This document shows, piece after piece, positions 1 to 8,605 of a DNA stretch of 64,000 nt; position 1 is the stretch's first letter; each line of letters opens with the position of its first letter. The stretch is from JAWKIW01 sp046331175. GTDB taxonomy: Bacteria; Actinomycetota; Acidimicrobiia; Acidimicrobiales; Acidimicrobilacustridaceae. The notes below the pieces were generated by a model that worked only from the letters and a program-made list of their open reading frames with translations, was not told the origin of the DNA and made no database searches. Made by a program: the position numbers and the translations under genes. The stretch lies in the NCBI GenBank assembly GCA_046331175.1, contig JAXLRI010000012.1, forward strand, positions 62,001 to 126,000, read 5' to 3'.

Positions 1-1719
1 CGGGGGACCCGCCGGTGCACCGGGGGGCGGTGGCATGCCCGGCGGGGGCGCGGCACCGGGCGGGGGTTCGCTGGGTGCACCGGGGGGCGGAGGCATGCCC
101 GGCGGGGGTGCGGCGCCGGGTGGCGGCGCAGCCCCGGGCGGCGGTCCGGCGGGTGCACCGGGGGGTGGCGGCATCCCGGGCGGGGGCGCGGCACCAGGAG
201 GAGGCGCGGCGCCGGGTGGCGGTCCGGACGGAGCTGCGCCGGGTTCGGGGGGCAGCTGCCAGCCCTGGGCGGTGGCCGGGGCGGCGACGTCGCCCGGCGG
301 CTGGGCGTCGGGCGCGTCACCGGGTTCGGGGGGCAGCTGCCAGCCCTGGGCGGTGGCCGGGGCGGCGACGTCGGGCCCAGTGCCGCCCGGGGCGCCGGGC
401 GGGGGCGGTGTGGGCGTCGGCGCGTCCTCGCCGGCGACCGGTGGGGCGCCGAGGACGGTGGTCAGCGCGGTCCCACCGACGGCCGCCGCGGGAGCGACGC
501 CGGGACCCTCGTCCCCCTCGTCCTCGGACGGCTCGGAGGCGTCGCCCGTGGGGCCGTCATCGGCGGCCGCCTCGACGTCTGGGGTGCCAGCGCCTTCGCG
601 CAGGCCGTCCTCATCGGCGGCGGGAGCCTCGGTGACCGGGGTCGCGGCGTCGGGTGGCGCGGTGGTCCCACCGTCGCCGCCGGCGGCCCGGGCGAGGCCC
701 TGCACCCAGGGGACCGCGGCCGTCGGCCGGTCGCCGGGCACGTCGCCGAGCAGCTCCATGACCTGGTCGACGACGGTGTCGTCCCCACCCACGAGGGGTG
801 CGGCGGCCAGCTGCTCGCGGGCCTTGGCCGGGTTGAGCAGCGGCGGGGCCGATCCGACCAACAGGTAGAAGGCGACGGCGCCGAGCGCCCACCGGTCGGC
901 GGCGGCGTCGTAGGGCTCGCCGTTCAGGACCTCGGGCGGCATCCACGCCGGCGTGCCGACCATGGTCATGTTGGCGTCGAGCTTCATGAGCCGGGCGGTT
1001 CCGAAGCCGACGATGCGGACGGTGCCGTCGTCGGCCACCAAGACGTTGCCGGGCTTGAGGTTGCGGTGCAGCACGGGCCGGCCGCCGATGCCGTCGTGGA
1101 GGTAGTCGAGCGCCGAGGCGATGGGCTCGAGCAGGGCGACCACGTCGGCGAGCGTTCGGTCGGGGTGGGCCTTGAGCCAGTCGTCGAGTCGCTGGCCGTC
1201 GACCCAGTTCATGACGAGGCACACCACGTCGGTCTCGCCGCGGGCGGCGCCGGGTCGGTGCGGCTCGGCCGCCTCGAAGACCTCGCGGACCTTGACCAGC
1301 GCCGGGTGCTCGAGCGACCGCAGGAGCTCGGCCTGGCGCAGCCAGCGCTGCTTGGCCTCCTCACGGTCGGCCTCGGTGCTGCTGTGGGAGACCTTCACGG
1401 CCACCGGGACCTCGACGTCGTCGAGGGCGAGGGTGCCGGACCAGAGGTCGCCGTCGTTGCCGCGCGAGATGCGCTGGGAGAGCGAGTAGCGGTCGGCGTC
1501 ACCGCTCGGGCCGACCCGCAGTCCGTCGGCGCCGGCCGCGTCGTCGTCGACCGCGTCACCGGCAGATGGACCTCCGGCGTCGGCCGGTGCTGGACCGGGC
1601 GGGGTGGCCGGTCCCGCGTCGGTCGCTGCTGGAGGCTGGTAGTCGGGGTGCTGCTCGGGCGGGTACCACTTCCCGTTGGAAGCCACCCACCAGCCCTCAC
1701 CCATGGACTGATCGCTCAC
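1..1719 (-). CDS. Kinase-fold protein lacking catalytic Asp residues (pseudokinase), Pro-rich tail, partial
   Basis: The gene runs off the left edge; 573 codons are visible. A GTG start at 1719 gives MSDQS; an in-frame ATG at 1704 is the alternative. Residues about 8-25 carry a WW...GKWYPPE motif seen on many Acidimicrobiia proteins. Residues about 78-345 have a Ser/Thr kinase fold: ATP-anchoring Lys (VAVK, K109), an alpha-C Glu, a PPE segment and DRWALG. The catalytic loop, however, reads HRNLKPGNV (N220 where Asp is expected) and the metal-binding DFG is GFG (238-240); the Gly-rich loop is also degenerate (RGNDGD). Established: both Asp residues are needed for normal phosphotransfer, so I infer a signalling scaffold. 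The C-terminal 230 residues are Pro/Gly/Ala repeats (PPPGAAPPPG units) plus a duplicated 18-residue block. The rest of the gene is outside the window. Confidence 0.8.
   Translation of the reverse strand, partial: MSDQSMGEGWWVASNGKWYPPEQHPDYQPPAATDAGPATPPGPAPADAGGPSAGDAVDDDAAGADGLRVGPSGDADRYSLSQRISRGNDGDLWSGTLALDDVEVPVAVKVSHSSTEADREEAKQRWLRQAELLRSLEHPALVKVREVFEAAEPHRPGAARGETDVVCLVMNWVDGQRLDDWLKAHPDRTLADVVALLEPIASALDYLHDGIGGRPVLHRNLKPGNVLVADDGTVRIVGFGTARLMKLDANMTMVGTPAWMPPEVLNGEPYDAAADRWALGAVAFYLLVGSAPPLLNPAKAREQLAAAPLVGGDDTVVDQVMELLGDVPGDRPTAAVPWVQGLARAAGGDGGTTAPPDAATPVTEAPAADEDGLREGAGTPDVEAAADDGPTGDASEPSEDEGDEGPGVAPAAAVGGTALTTVLGAPPVAGEDAPTPTPPPPGAPGGTGPDVAAPATAQGWQLPPEPGDAPDAQPPGDVAAPATAQGWQLPPEPGAAPSGPPPGAAPPPGAAPPPGMPPPPGAPAGPPPGAAPPPGAAPPPGMPPPPGAPSEPPPGAAPPPGMPPPPGAPAGPP
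239..373. repeat. Two 54-bp direct repeats inside the Pro-rich tail coding region
   Basis: Bases 239-292 and 320-373 are identical, offset by 81 bp (27 codons), so the reading frame is kept. They encode a duplicated PATAQGWQLPPEPG-type segment of the pseudokinase tail. This looks like in-frame duplication within a low-complexity linker. Confidence 0.85.
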
Positions 1720-1839
1720 CGGCCGCCCCTTTCCTCGTGCGCAGATGCGACGGCGCCCCCAGCATCGCAGGTTCCCCGTGCCGCGTGCGCCGCCCGCCCA
1801 CCGGTGGCCCGGGGCGTCGGACCACGCGAGGATGGCGCC

Positions 1840-2217
1840 ATGACTCCCGAAGAGGTGGTGGACGAGTTCATCCGCCGGATCTGCACGCTCGACCTCGATG
1901 CGGCGTGCGAGCTGGTGACCGACGACTGCGAGTACGACAACGTGCCGATGGGCAAGGGCTTCGGCCCCGACGGCATCAAGGCCGTCCTGGCGCCCATGGT
2001 CGGCGGGCTCGACGAGGTCGAGTTCGTCGTCCACCGCCAGGTCGCCGCCGGCAACCTCGTCATGAACGAGCGATCCGACCGGTTCCGGGCCGGGGAGGTG
2101 TGGCTCGACCTGCCGGTCGCCGGCGTGTTCGAGGTGGGCGACGACGGCCTGATCACCCTCTGGCGCGACTACTTCGACATGGGCCAGCTCACCACCGAGC
2201 TGGCCAAGCTCGGCTGA
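1840..2217 (+). CDS. Limonene-1,2-epoxide hydrolase-family protein
   Basis: The 125-residue product is typical of the small alpha+beta barrel LEH/SnoaL-like family. All five polar residues used by the Rhodococcus limonene-epoxide hydrolase can be matched: Tyr and Asn in EYDNVP (Y32, N34), Arg and Asp in ERSDRF (R78, D80), and Asp in WRDYF (D110). This supports water activation on an epoxide or similar substrate; the actual substrate is unknown. The ATG at 1840 follows a GAGGAT hexamer by 6 bases with no Shine-Dalgarno, suggesting a leaderless transcript. It is a single gene divergent from the pseudokinase. Confidence 0.8.
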   Translation: MTPEEVVDEFIRRICTLDLDAACELVTDDCEYDNVPMGKGFGPDGIKAVLAPMVGGLDEVEFVVHRQVAAGNLVMNERSDRFRAGEVWLDLPVAGVFEVGDDGLITLWRDYFDMGQLTTELAKLG

Positions 2218-2346
2218 CGACCCCGACCAGGGGGCAGCCGCCGCCCCGACCGGCATCGAACCGACACCAGATCGACACCGGATCGACCGCCGATCGGCTC
2301 GGCATGACCACCGATCGGGGGGTCGGGTCGGCCACAATGGCCGGTC

Positions 2347-4374
2347 GTGGTATCCGTGGCTCCCGTGTCGCCTGAACCGACCCCGCCGGGGTCGGTTCCT
2401 CGCGCCCGGGTGCCCTCCGGCCCCCCCGAGGATCAAGCCGATCCGTTCCCCAGCCGGCGGGGTGCCGACCTGGCGTACGTGCCGGGCATCGACGGCCTGC
2501 GGGCCCTGGCCGTGGTGGCCGTCATCCTGTACCACGCCCAGCTGGCGTGGATCCCCGGCGGCTTCCTCGGCGTCGAGGTGTTCTTCGTCGTCTCGGGCTT
2601 CCTCATCACCTCGCTCCTGCTCAGCGAGGTCCGCAACGACGGCTCGGTCGCCCTCGGCAACTTCTGGGTGCGCCGCGCCCGCCGGCTCCTGCCGGCGCTG
2701 TTCCTCGTCCTCGCCGTCACGTCGGTGCTGGCGCTGCTGCTCGCCCCCGGTGAGGTGGCCAGCCTGCGGGGCGACGTCCTCGCCGCGCTCGTCTACCTGA
2801 CCAACTGGGACTTCATCATCGCCTCGAAGAGCTACTTCGAGGTCATGGGCCGGCCGCCGCTGGTCCAGCACCTGTGGTCGCTGGCCGTCGAGGAGCAGTT
2901 CTACGTCTTCTGGCCGCTGATCTTCATCGCCGGCATGAAGTACCTGGGCAAGCGGCGCTTCGCCTGGGCCATCGCCGGAGCCGCGCTGCTCTCGACGCTG
3001 TGGATGGCCCTGCTCTTCCACGAGGACAGCGATCCGTCCCGCGTCTACTACGGCACCGACACCCGGGCCGGTGCCCTGCTCATCGGCTGCGCCCTCGCCT
3101 TCTGGTGGTCGCCATGGCGGCTCAAGGCGAACATCGCCGTGCCGGCCAAGGTCCTGTTGAACGTCGTCGGCTTCGCCGCGCTGCTGGCGGTGCTGCGCAT
3201 CCTCTGGGTCACCGACGAGTTCGACCCCTCGCTGTACCGCGGCGGCTTCGCCAAGCTGTCGCTGCTCACCGCCGTGGTCATCGCCGTCACGGTCCACCCG
3301 GCCGCGCAGCTCGGCAAGGTGCTGGCGTGGCCGCCGCTGGTGTGGATCGGCAAGCGCTCGTACGGCCTCTACCTGTGGCACTGGCCGATCTTCCAGTTCA
3401 CCCGGCCCGACCAGGACATCCCCATCGGTGGGGTGCCGAACCTGGTCCTGCGGCTGGCGCTCACCGTGGGCGCCGCCGAGCTGTCGTACCGCTACGTCGA
3501 GATGCCCATCCGGCGGGGGGCGCTCGGCCGCTGGTGGTCGTCGCTGCGCGAGTCGTCGGGCAGCCGCCGGGTGCGCCTGCACGTCGGCTTCGGGTCCACG
3601 CTCGTGGTGGCGGTCTCGGTGGTCGCCATGCTCGGCCTCGCCATGGTGAAGGCCCAGGCCCCCGACCAGAGCTTCATCGTCGCCGCCGGCCCGCCCGAGG
3701 TCGTCGAGGGCCAGGACCCCGGCTCGGTCTCCGACTCGGCCATCTTCAACCTCGGTTCGACGCCGGCCAGCGAGGCCCCCGCCACCGACCCCTCCACCAC
3801 GGCGGCGCCGCCGGGCACCGACGGCTCGACGTCCACCACCGCCGCCGGAGCGCCGTCGACCACCGCCCCGGTCCCGTCGTCGGCGCCACCGCCGTCGGTC
3901 ACGCCGGTCACCAAGCGGGTCGCCATGCTCGGCGACTCGGTCATGCTCGGCGCCAAGCCGGCCCTGCAGACCACCCTCGGGCCCACCACCCCCGTCGACG
4001 CCGTGGTCGGCCGCCAGGTGGCCCAGGGCATCGAGGTCCTCAAGTTCTGGGCGTCCAAGGGCCTGCTGCCCGACACCGTGGTGGTGCACCTCGGCAACAA
4101 CGGGACCTTCACCGACCAGCAGTTCGACCAGATCATGGAGATCCTCAAGTCGGTGCCTCGCGTCGTGTTCGTCGACAACAAGGTGCCTCGGCGGTGGCAG
4201 GACCCGAACAACGAGGTCATCACCAACGGCGTGGCCCGCTACCCCGGGCAGGCCGTGCTCGTCGACTGGCTGACGCTCAGCGGGCCGCACCCCGAGTACT
4301 TCTACGACGACGGCATGCACCTCCGGCCCGACGGTGCCGCGTTCTACGCCCAGGCCATCGCCAACGCCGTCTGA
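2347..4374 (+). CDS. Acyltransferase-3 membrane protein with C-terminal SGNH domain (OafA-like)
   Basis: The protein has 675 residues. Residues about 42-395 form an acyltransferase-3 domain with roughly ten membrane segments, starting with GIDGLRALAV and including SLAVEEQFYVFWPL. A Ser/Thr/Pro/Ala-rich linker (about 440-515) leads to an SGNH hydrolase-like domain with GDS (529-531), LGNNG and the DGMH block (D655, H658). Family knowledge: such fusions transfer acetyl or other acyl groups across the membrane onto cell-surface glycans, the SGNH part acting outside. The GTG start at 2347 is preceded by a CACAAT hexamer 8 bases upstream. It ends at a strong hairpin shared with the convergent beta-propeller gene. 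Confidence 0.9.
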   Translation: MVSVAPVSPEPTPPGSVPRARVPSGPPEDQADPFPSRRGADLAYVPGIDGLRALAVVAVILYHAQLAWIPGGFLGVEVFFVVSGFLITSLLLSEVRNDGSVALGNFWVRRARRLLPALFLVLAVTSVLALLLAPGEVASLRGDVLAALVYLTNWDFIIASKSYFEVMGRPPLVQHLWSLAVEEQFYVFWPLIFIAGMKYLGKRRFAWAIAGAALLSTLWMALLFHEDSDPSRVYYGTDTRAGALLIGCALAFWWSPWRLKANIAVPAKVLLNVVGFAALLAVLRILWVTDEFDPSLYRGGFAKLSLLTAVVIAVTVHPAAQLGKVLAWPPLVWIGKRSYGLYLWHWPIFQFTRPDQDIPIGGVPNLVLRLALTVGAAELSYRYVEMPIRRGALGRWWSSLRESSGSRRVRLHVGFGSTLVVAVSVVAMLGLAMVKAQAPDQSFIVAAGPPEVVEGQDPGSVSDSAIFNLGSTPASEAPATDPSTTAAPPGTDGSTSTTAAGAPSTTAPVPSSAPPPSVTPVTKRVAMLGDSVMLGAKPALQTTLGPTTPVDAVVGRQVAQGIEVLKFWASKGLLPDTVVVHLGNNGTFTDQQFDQIMEILKSVPRVVFVDNKVPRRWQDPNNEVITNGVARYPGQAVLVDWLTLSGPHPEYFYDDGMHLRPDGAAFYAQAIANAV

Positions 4375-4484
4375 TCGCGGCGCCCTGCTCGCGATCGGCC
4401 CACCGGGACCCGGGCCTTGGTGGCGCGGCTCGCCCTCGTCGCCGGCCTCACCGTCCGGACGCCGTGCTGCGCCCCTCGACGCGG

Positions 4485-4513
4485 CGGTGGGCAGCCCAGA
4501 GGGCTGCCCACCG
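4485..4513. terminator. Hairpin between convergent genes
   Basis: A perfect 13-bp stem (4485-4497 with 4501-4513) closes a 3-base AGA loop. It lies between the convergent acyltransferase and beta-propeller genes and would form in both transcripts. There is no T-run, as is usual for actinobacterial terminator hairpins. Confidence 0.65.
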
Positions 4514-4538
4514 GTCGGCGAGTCGGGTGATCGTGCGG

Positions 4539-7253
4539 CTACTTCAGGGGCTCCCAGGCGACGAAGGTGAGGTCGTCGAGGTGGCCGGTGCGCAGGCCGG
4601 TCTCCGACAGCGTCAGCACCTGGTCGCCGACCACGACGATCCGCAGGATCGGGGCGCCGGCGCCGGAGTAGTCGACGCCGCCCTTGGGGGTGGTGGGCAG
4701 CGGCGAGGGCGGCGGGCAGGCCGGGTCGCAGCGCATGATCGTGGTCGTGGTGTTCGGGGCGATGGGCATCCCGGGCGCCGGCGGGCAGCTCCCGTTGACG
4801 TCGCAGTTGCCCGACAGCCGGGCGGCCTCGCGCACCGCCGGGTCGACGGTCGTGGTGGTGACCGGCGCGGCGCCCTCGTCTGCTCCCGGCTTCGGGCAGG
4901 CCGGGTCGCACGGGATGGTCGTGCTGGGCACCGGCCCGTCGGCGGTCGTCGACGGGGTGCTCGGCACGGTCGACGACGGCCCCGTGGTGGTCGAGGTGCT
5001 GCCCGGCGTCGGCTTCGTGGTGCTCGTCGAGCTCGTGGTGGTCGACGCCGTCGATGGCCCGAAGGCGGCCACGCCGTCGACCGGGTTGATGATGCGGCCC
5101 ACCTCGCTGATGCCGTCCCGGGTGATCTTCAGGCCGAGCGCTCCGACGAAGCCCGCTGGCTGCGCCCGGGTGGCACCGCCGGCGGTGGCGCAGTCGGCGT
5201 CGGGCATGCAGGTCGGCACGGTGCGGGTCGAGCCGTTGGTCGTCACCGGCAGGATGGCCAGGTTCGTCGCTGGCCACCAGGTGAAGGCGTGGTGCTCGGA
5301 CTCGGCCGAGGTGGTCGAGCCCGGCAGGACGTACTTCTGCAGCTGCTTGGGATCGGCCGGCTTCGACACGTCGTACAGGGCGACCTGCGTGCCGGTGGTG
5401 CGACCGGTCGCGGTGGCGTCCTGGCCCACCCCGATCAAGAGGCCGTCGCCGGCGGGGTGCAGATAGGCGGAGTAGCCGAGGATCTTGAGCTCGCCGGCGA
5501 CCTCGGGGTGGGTCGGGTCGGACAGGTCGACCGTGTAGAGCGGGTCGGTCTGGCGGAAGGTCACGACGTAGCCGACCTTGCCGAGGAACCGCACGGCCTT
5601 GATCTGCTCGCCCTTGCCGAGCCCGCCGACCGCGCCGACCTGCTTCAGCTCGCCGTCGCGCTCGCTCAACACCACGACCTGGCTCTGGGCGCCGCTGCGT
5701 CCGGTGTTGATCGAGTCGACGGTGGTCGCCAGGCGCAGGGCCTCGCCGTCCTCGCTCATCGAGAACTGGTTGAGGAGGTGGCCGGCCACACCGCCCGACG
5801 CTCGGTAGGTGGCGGGGGTGCCGCCCTCGATGCCGAACTTGTGCACGGCCGTGCGGGCGACGGTGGGCGTGGCGACGCTGTTCGACCCGGAGGTGCCGTC
5901 GGCGTACTCCGTGGTGGTCACGTAGAGGTTCGACGCCGACGCGTACACCGTCTCCCCGGCGCCTACCACGCCCACGCCGTTGCCGGGCTCGAGCGAGCCG
6001 CCCAGGTCGACGGTCAGCAACGAGACCATGCCGACGCCGGCGGCGTGCTTCGGGCGGTTGACGTCCTCGCAGCGCAGCAGCGGGTGCCCCTCGAGGGACG
6101 CCGGGTCGGGGATGCCGCTGGTGCCGAGATCGACCCACTGCGGCAACCACTCGTCGATCGTGGTCTTCTCGATGATCGCCTTGTTCGCCTCCTTGGCGGC
6201 GTCCTGGGCCCGCCGGCTCGAGCCGTACACGAGGGGCAGGTCCGGGGCGGGGGTCGACACCGCCAGTCGGGCGGTGCCGCCGATCGAGCGGGCGCCGGCG
6301 ACGGTGCCCTCCAGCGCCACCCGCTTCTGGACCCGCAGGTCGTCGACGTTGGAGACGTCGATCTGGGTGAGCACGGTGACCGGGCCCTCGCGCAGCGCCG
6401 GCCGCGGATGGTCGGGGCTGGTGCCGGTGGTGCCCGAGCTGCCGGAGCCGCCGCTCGAGGAGCTCGAGCCCTCCGCGTCCTCGATCACGGGCATGGGCTC
6501 GGGGTACGACGTGGAGCCGCTGGTCGTGATGACGAGGAGTCGGTCGCCGGCCAGCAGCAGCTGGCTCTCGCCGCCGGTCTCGAGCCGCAGCCGGTCGGTC
6601 TGGCGGGGGCTGGCGCCGGTCAGGTCCCAGGCCACGACGTCGCCGTCGACGATGCCGAACAGGCGCTTGCCGTCGGTCTTGGTGAGGTCGGCCTCGTCGA
6701 CGCCCTTCTCCTGGTTGTTGGTCTCCGAGTGGGCCGGCGCCTCGTCGGCGGCACCGGCGGCGGCCGAGCCGCTCGCCTCGCTGGACGCGGGGGCGCTCTT
6801 GTCGGCGGCGCCGGCGGTGCTGTCGTTCTGGCTGCGGGCCGACGGCGCCACCAACGTCGTGGGCGGTCCCGTGAACGAGCCGCCGGACCCGGTGGCGTAC
6901 TGCTGCCCACCCGGGTAGCCCGGCTCGCCCAGGTGGTCGATGGTCTGCTGGTGGAGGTAGCCGAGCAGGGCGTCGCACGATTCGGTGGGCTCCAGCGCCA
7001 CGTCGACGCCGAGGTTCGGGTTGGCCTTCGGCGCCCCGGCTGCCTGCTCGCCCGGGCCGCCCGAGGGGCCCGACCCGGCGCTGCACGCGCTCAGGACCAG
7101 GGCGGTCCCGAGCGCGGCACCGGTCCAGGCGGGGCGGCGCCGACGGGTGATCCGCCGGGCCGCCGACCGGGTCTGGCCCGCTCGTCCGGCGGACGGCGCT
7201 CGTCCGTCGCCGCTCTCGCTGCTGTCGTCGTAGGTGCCGCGTCCGCTGCGCAT
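4539..7253 (-). CDS. Secreted beta-propeller domain lipoprotein
   Basis: The product has 904 residues. The start is the ATG at 7253, with GGGAGGAG eight bases upstream. An Arg-rich N-terminus, hydrophobic stretch and lipobox (VLSAC, C57) mark it as a lipoprotein. The body matches the actinobacterial/archaeal secreted C-terminal beta-propeller family: repeated WxxxDLGTSG, GYVVTF, LYTVDLSDPTHPEVAGEL and SAYLHP segments. Two Thr/Ser/Pro-rich low-complexity stretches interrupt it, the larger near the C-terminus with CDPACP repeats (two copies) and NCDVNGSCP. Established function is lacking; a surface binding or sensing role is plausible. It converges on the acyltransferase gene. Confidence 0.85.
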   Translation of the reverse strand: MRSGRGTYDDSSESGDGRAPSAGRAGQTRSAARRITRRRRPAWTGAALGTALVLSACSAGSGPSGGPGEQAAGAPKANPNLGVDVALEPTESCDALLGYLHQQTIDHLGEPGYPGGQQYATGSGGSFTGPPTTLVAPSARSQNDSTAGAADKSAPASSEASGSAAAGAADEAPAHSETNNQEKGVDEADLTKTDGKRLFGIVDGDVVAWDLTGASPRQTDRLRLETGGESQLLLAGDRLLVITTSGSTSYPEPMPVIEDAEGSSSSSGGSGSSGTTGTSPDHPRPALREGPVTVLTQIDVSNVDDLRVQKRVALEGTVAGARSIGGTARLAVSTPAPDLPLVYGSSRRAQDAAKEANKAIIEKTTIDEWLPQWVDLGTSGIPDPASLEGHPLLRCEDVNRPKHAAGVGMVSLLTVDLGGSLEPGNGVGVVGAGETVYASASNLYVTTTEYADGTSGSNSVATPTVARTAVHKFGIEGGTPATYRASGGVAGHLLNQFSMSEDGEALRLATTVDSINTGRSGAQSQVVVLSERDGELKQVGAVGGLGKGEQIKAVRFLGKVGYVVTFRQTDPLYTVDLSDPTHPEVAGELKILGYSAYLHPAGDGLLIGVGQDATATGRTTGTQVALYDVSKPADPKQLQKYVLPGSTTSAESEHHAFTWWPATNLAILPVTTNGSTRTVPTCMPDADCATAGGATRAQPAGFVGALGLKITRDGISEVGRIINPVDGVAAFGPSTASTTTSSTSTTKPTPGSTSTTTGPSSTVPSTPSTTADGPVPSTTIPCDPACPKPGADEGAAPVTTTTVDPAVREAARLSGNCDVNGSCPPAPGMPIAPNTTTTIMRCDPACPPPSPLPTTPKGGVDYSGAGAPILRIVVVGDQVLTLSETGLRTGHLDDLTFVAWEPLK

Positions 7254-7359
7254 GGTCTGCTCCTCCCGAGGAACCAAGTGCGTCGGCGGATCAGACGACG
7301 CCTCCCGCGGGCTGGTTCCCCGGTGGCGCCGGATTCTTCTCGGGCGCGCTCGCGCCGGC

Positions 7360-8076
7360 TCAGACCAGGGGCCAGGGGTAGCGCCGGCCGCTGGGGTCGG
7401 TGGGGAAGCAGCCGGCGTCGACCAGACCTCGGGCCCGGGTGAGCACGGCGTCGCGCTCGAAGGGATCGAGCAGGCGGGCCAAGGGGTCGGGCAGGCCGTC
7501 GTCGACGAACCGGGCGACGTCGACGAGCAGGTCGGCGGGGACGGGCTCGCCGCCGAACTCCCAGATCACCGTCCGCAGCTTGAACTCCTGGTGGAAGCTC
7601 AGCCCGTTGTCGATCCCCCAGAGGTGGCCGTCGGCGTCGACGAGCACGTGGCCGCTCTTGCGATCGGTGTTGTTGGCGATCAGGTCGAAGGCGCAGATCC
7701 GGCGCAGCTGGTCGTGGAAGGCCTCGTCCTCGAAGAGCGTGAAGTAGTGCTGCTCGAAGTCGGCGTCGACGAAGTGCTGCAGCGAGCCCTCGCCGAGCGG
7801 CGCGCCGTCGTCGCGGGCGACCGTGATGGGCACCACGTCCCACCCCAGCGCGCTGGCCAGCTCGTAGGCCGCGACCTCGCGCTGGAACAGGCCGCTCGGG
7901 AAGTCCCACAGCGGCCGCTCGCCGCGGTGGGGCTTGTAGATGCCTCGCTCGGTGCGGTCGTCGTGGGCCGCCTGCACGAGGAAGGTGGCGTTCGAGCTCC
8001 AGGGCATCCGCCCCTCGACCTCGATCTCACCGGTCTCGAGCACGACCCGCACGGCGTCGGCGTCGGCGCTGCTCAT
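7360..8076 (-). CDS. SCO1664-family kinase-like protein
   Basis: The 238-residue protein belongs to an actinobacterial family distantly related to phosphatidylinositol 3/4-kinases and HipA. The characteristic blocks are visible: IYKPHRGERPLWDFP (lysine-containing nucleotide site, 46-60), NNTDRKSGH (135-143, catalytic-loop-like) and GIDNGLSFH (154-162, metal-binding Asp). It is last of a three-gene minus-strand cluster with DUF3090 and a histidine phosphatase. That trio is conserved across actinobacteria, often close to the mycothiol gene mshC, but its pathway is not established. The intergenic distance to DUF3090 is only 16 bp, so the genes are probably co-transcribed. Confidence 0.85.
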   Translation of the reverse strand: MSSADADAVRVVLETGEIEVEGRMPWSSNATFLVQAAHDDRTERGIYKPHRGERPLWDFPSGLFQREVAAYELASALGWDVVPITVARDDGAPLGEGSLQHFVDADFEQHYFTLFEDEAFHDQLRRICAFDLIANNTDRKSGHVLVDADGHLWGIDNGLSFHQEFKLRTVIWEFGGEPVPADLLVDVARFVDDGLPDPLARLLDPFERDAVLTRARGLVDAGCFPTDPSGRRYPWPLV

Positions 8077-8092
8077 CGCCGGTCCTGCGGCC

Positions 8093-8605
8093 TCAGTTGT
8101 TGCGGGGGCAGAGGTGGCCGCCCGGGTCCATCGGGCGACCGCACAGCGGGCACGGGGGGCGGCCCGCATCGACCAGCGCCTTGGCGTGGGGGATGAAGGC
8201 GGCGACCTGGGGTCGGCTGAGGTGCAGGCGGACCGAGGACGCCGCCTCGGCCAACGCCTCGATGGTGTCGTCGTCGGCGTCGTCGGGCACCACCACCAGC
8301 TCCTCGGCCACGATGAGCATGCGGTCGTCCAGCTCGCGGTAGGCGACGGCCAGCGAGCCCACCGCCCACTCGGCGACCAGCGGCTCCTGCAGGTCGGGCT
8401 GCTCGGGGAGCGGGCCCTCCAGCGGTGGGAGGTCGGCGAGCAGCCCGCCGAGGTACTCGGCCAGCGCGGCCACCTGCTGCTTCTCGAGGCGCAGCGTGAC
8501 GAGGTCGGCCCCCTGGCGCGCCTGCAGGTAGAAGACGCGCGAGCCCGGCTCGCCACGGGTGCCGACCGTGAAGGCGTCGGGGTGCTCGAGCTCGAGGTCG
8601 CTCAT
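8093..8605 (-). CDS. DUF3090 family protein
   Basis: The 170-residue protein matches the actinobacterial DUF3090 family: an N-terminal FTVGTRGEPGSRVFYLQA block, an acidic middle with VVPDDADDDT, and a C-terminal zinc-ribbon-like tail (CPLCGRPMDPGGHLCP). Its function is unknown. Its ATG overlaps the stop of the upstream phosphatase (ATGA at 8602-8605), showing translational coupling, and the SCO1664 gene follows. The fixed order argues that the three products act together. Confidence 0.9.
   Translation of the reverse strand: MSDLELEHPDAFTVGTRGEPGSRVFYLQARQGADLVTLRLEKQQVAALAEYLGGLLADLPPLEGPLPEQPDLQEPLVAEWAVGSLAVAYRELDDRMLIVAEELVVVPDDADDDTIEALAEAASSVRLHLSRPQVAAFIPHAKALVDAGRPPCPLCGRPMDPGGHLCPRNN

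Noticed and set aside
1..868. Collagen-like Gly-rich frame on the plus strand
   Set aside because: It is the antisense of the Pro-rich tail of the pseudokinase, which has a conserved domain in its own frame.
2874..7442. 1,522-codon open frame on the plus strand
   Set aside because: It overlaps the acyltransferase gene and runs antisense to the beta-propeller lipoprotein; composition is Arg/Gly/His-rich without domains. High GC gives such shadows.
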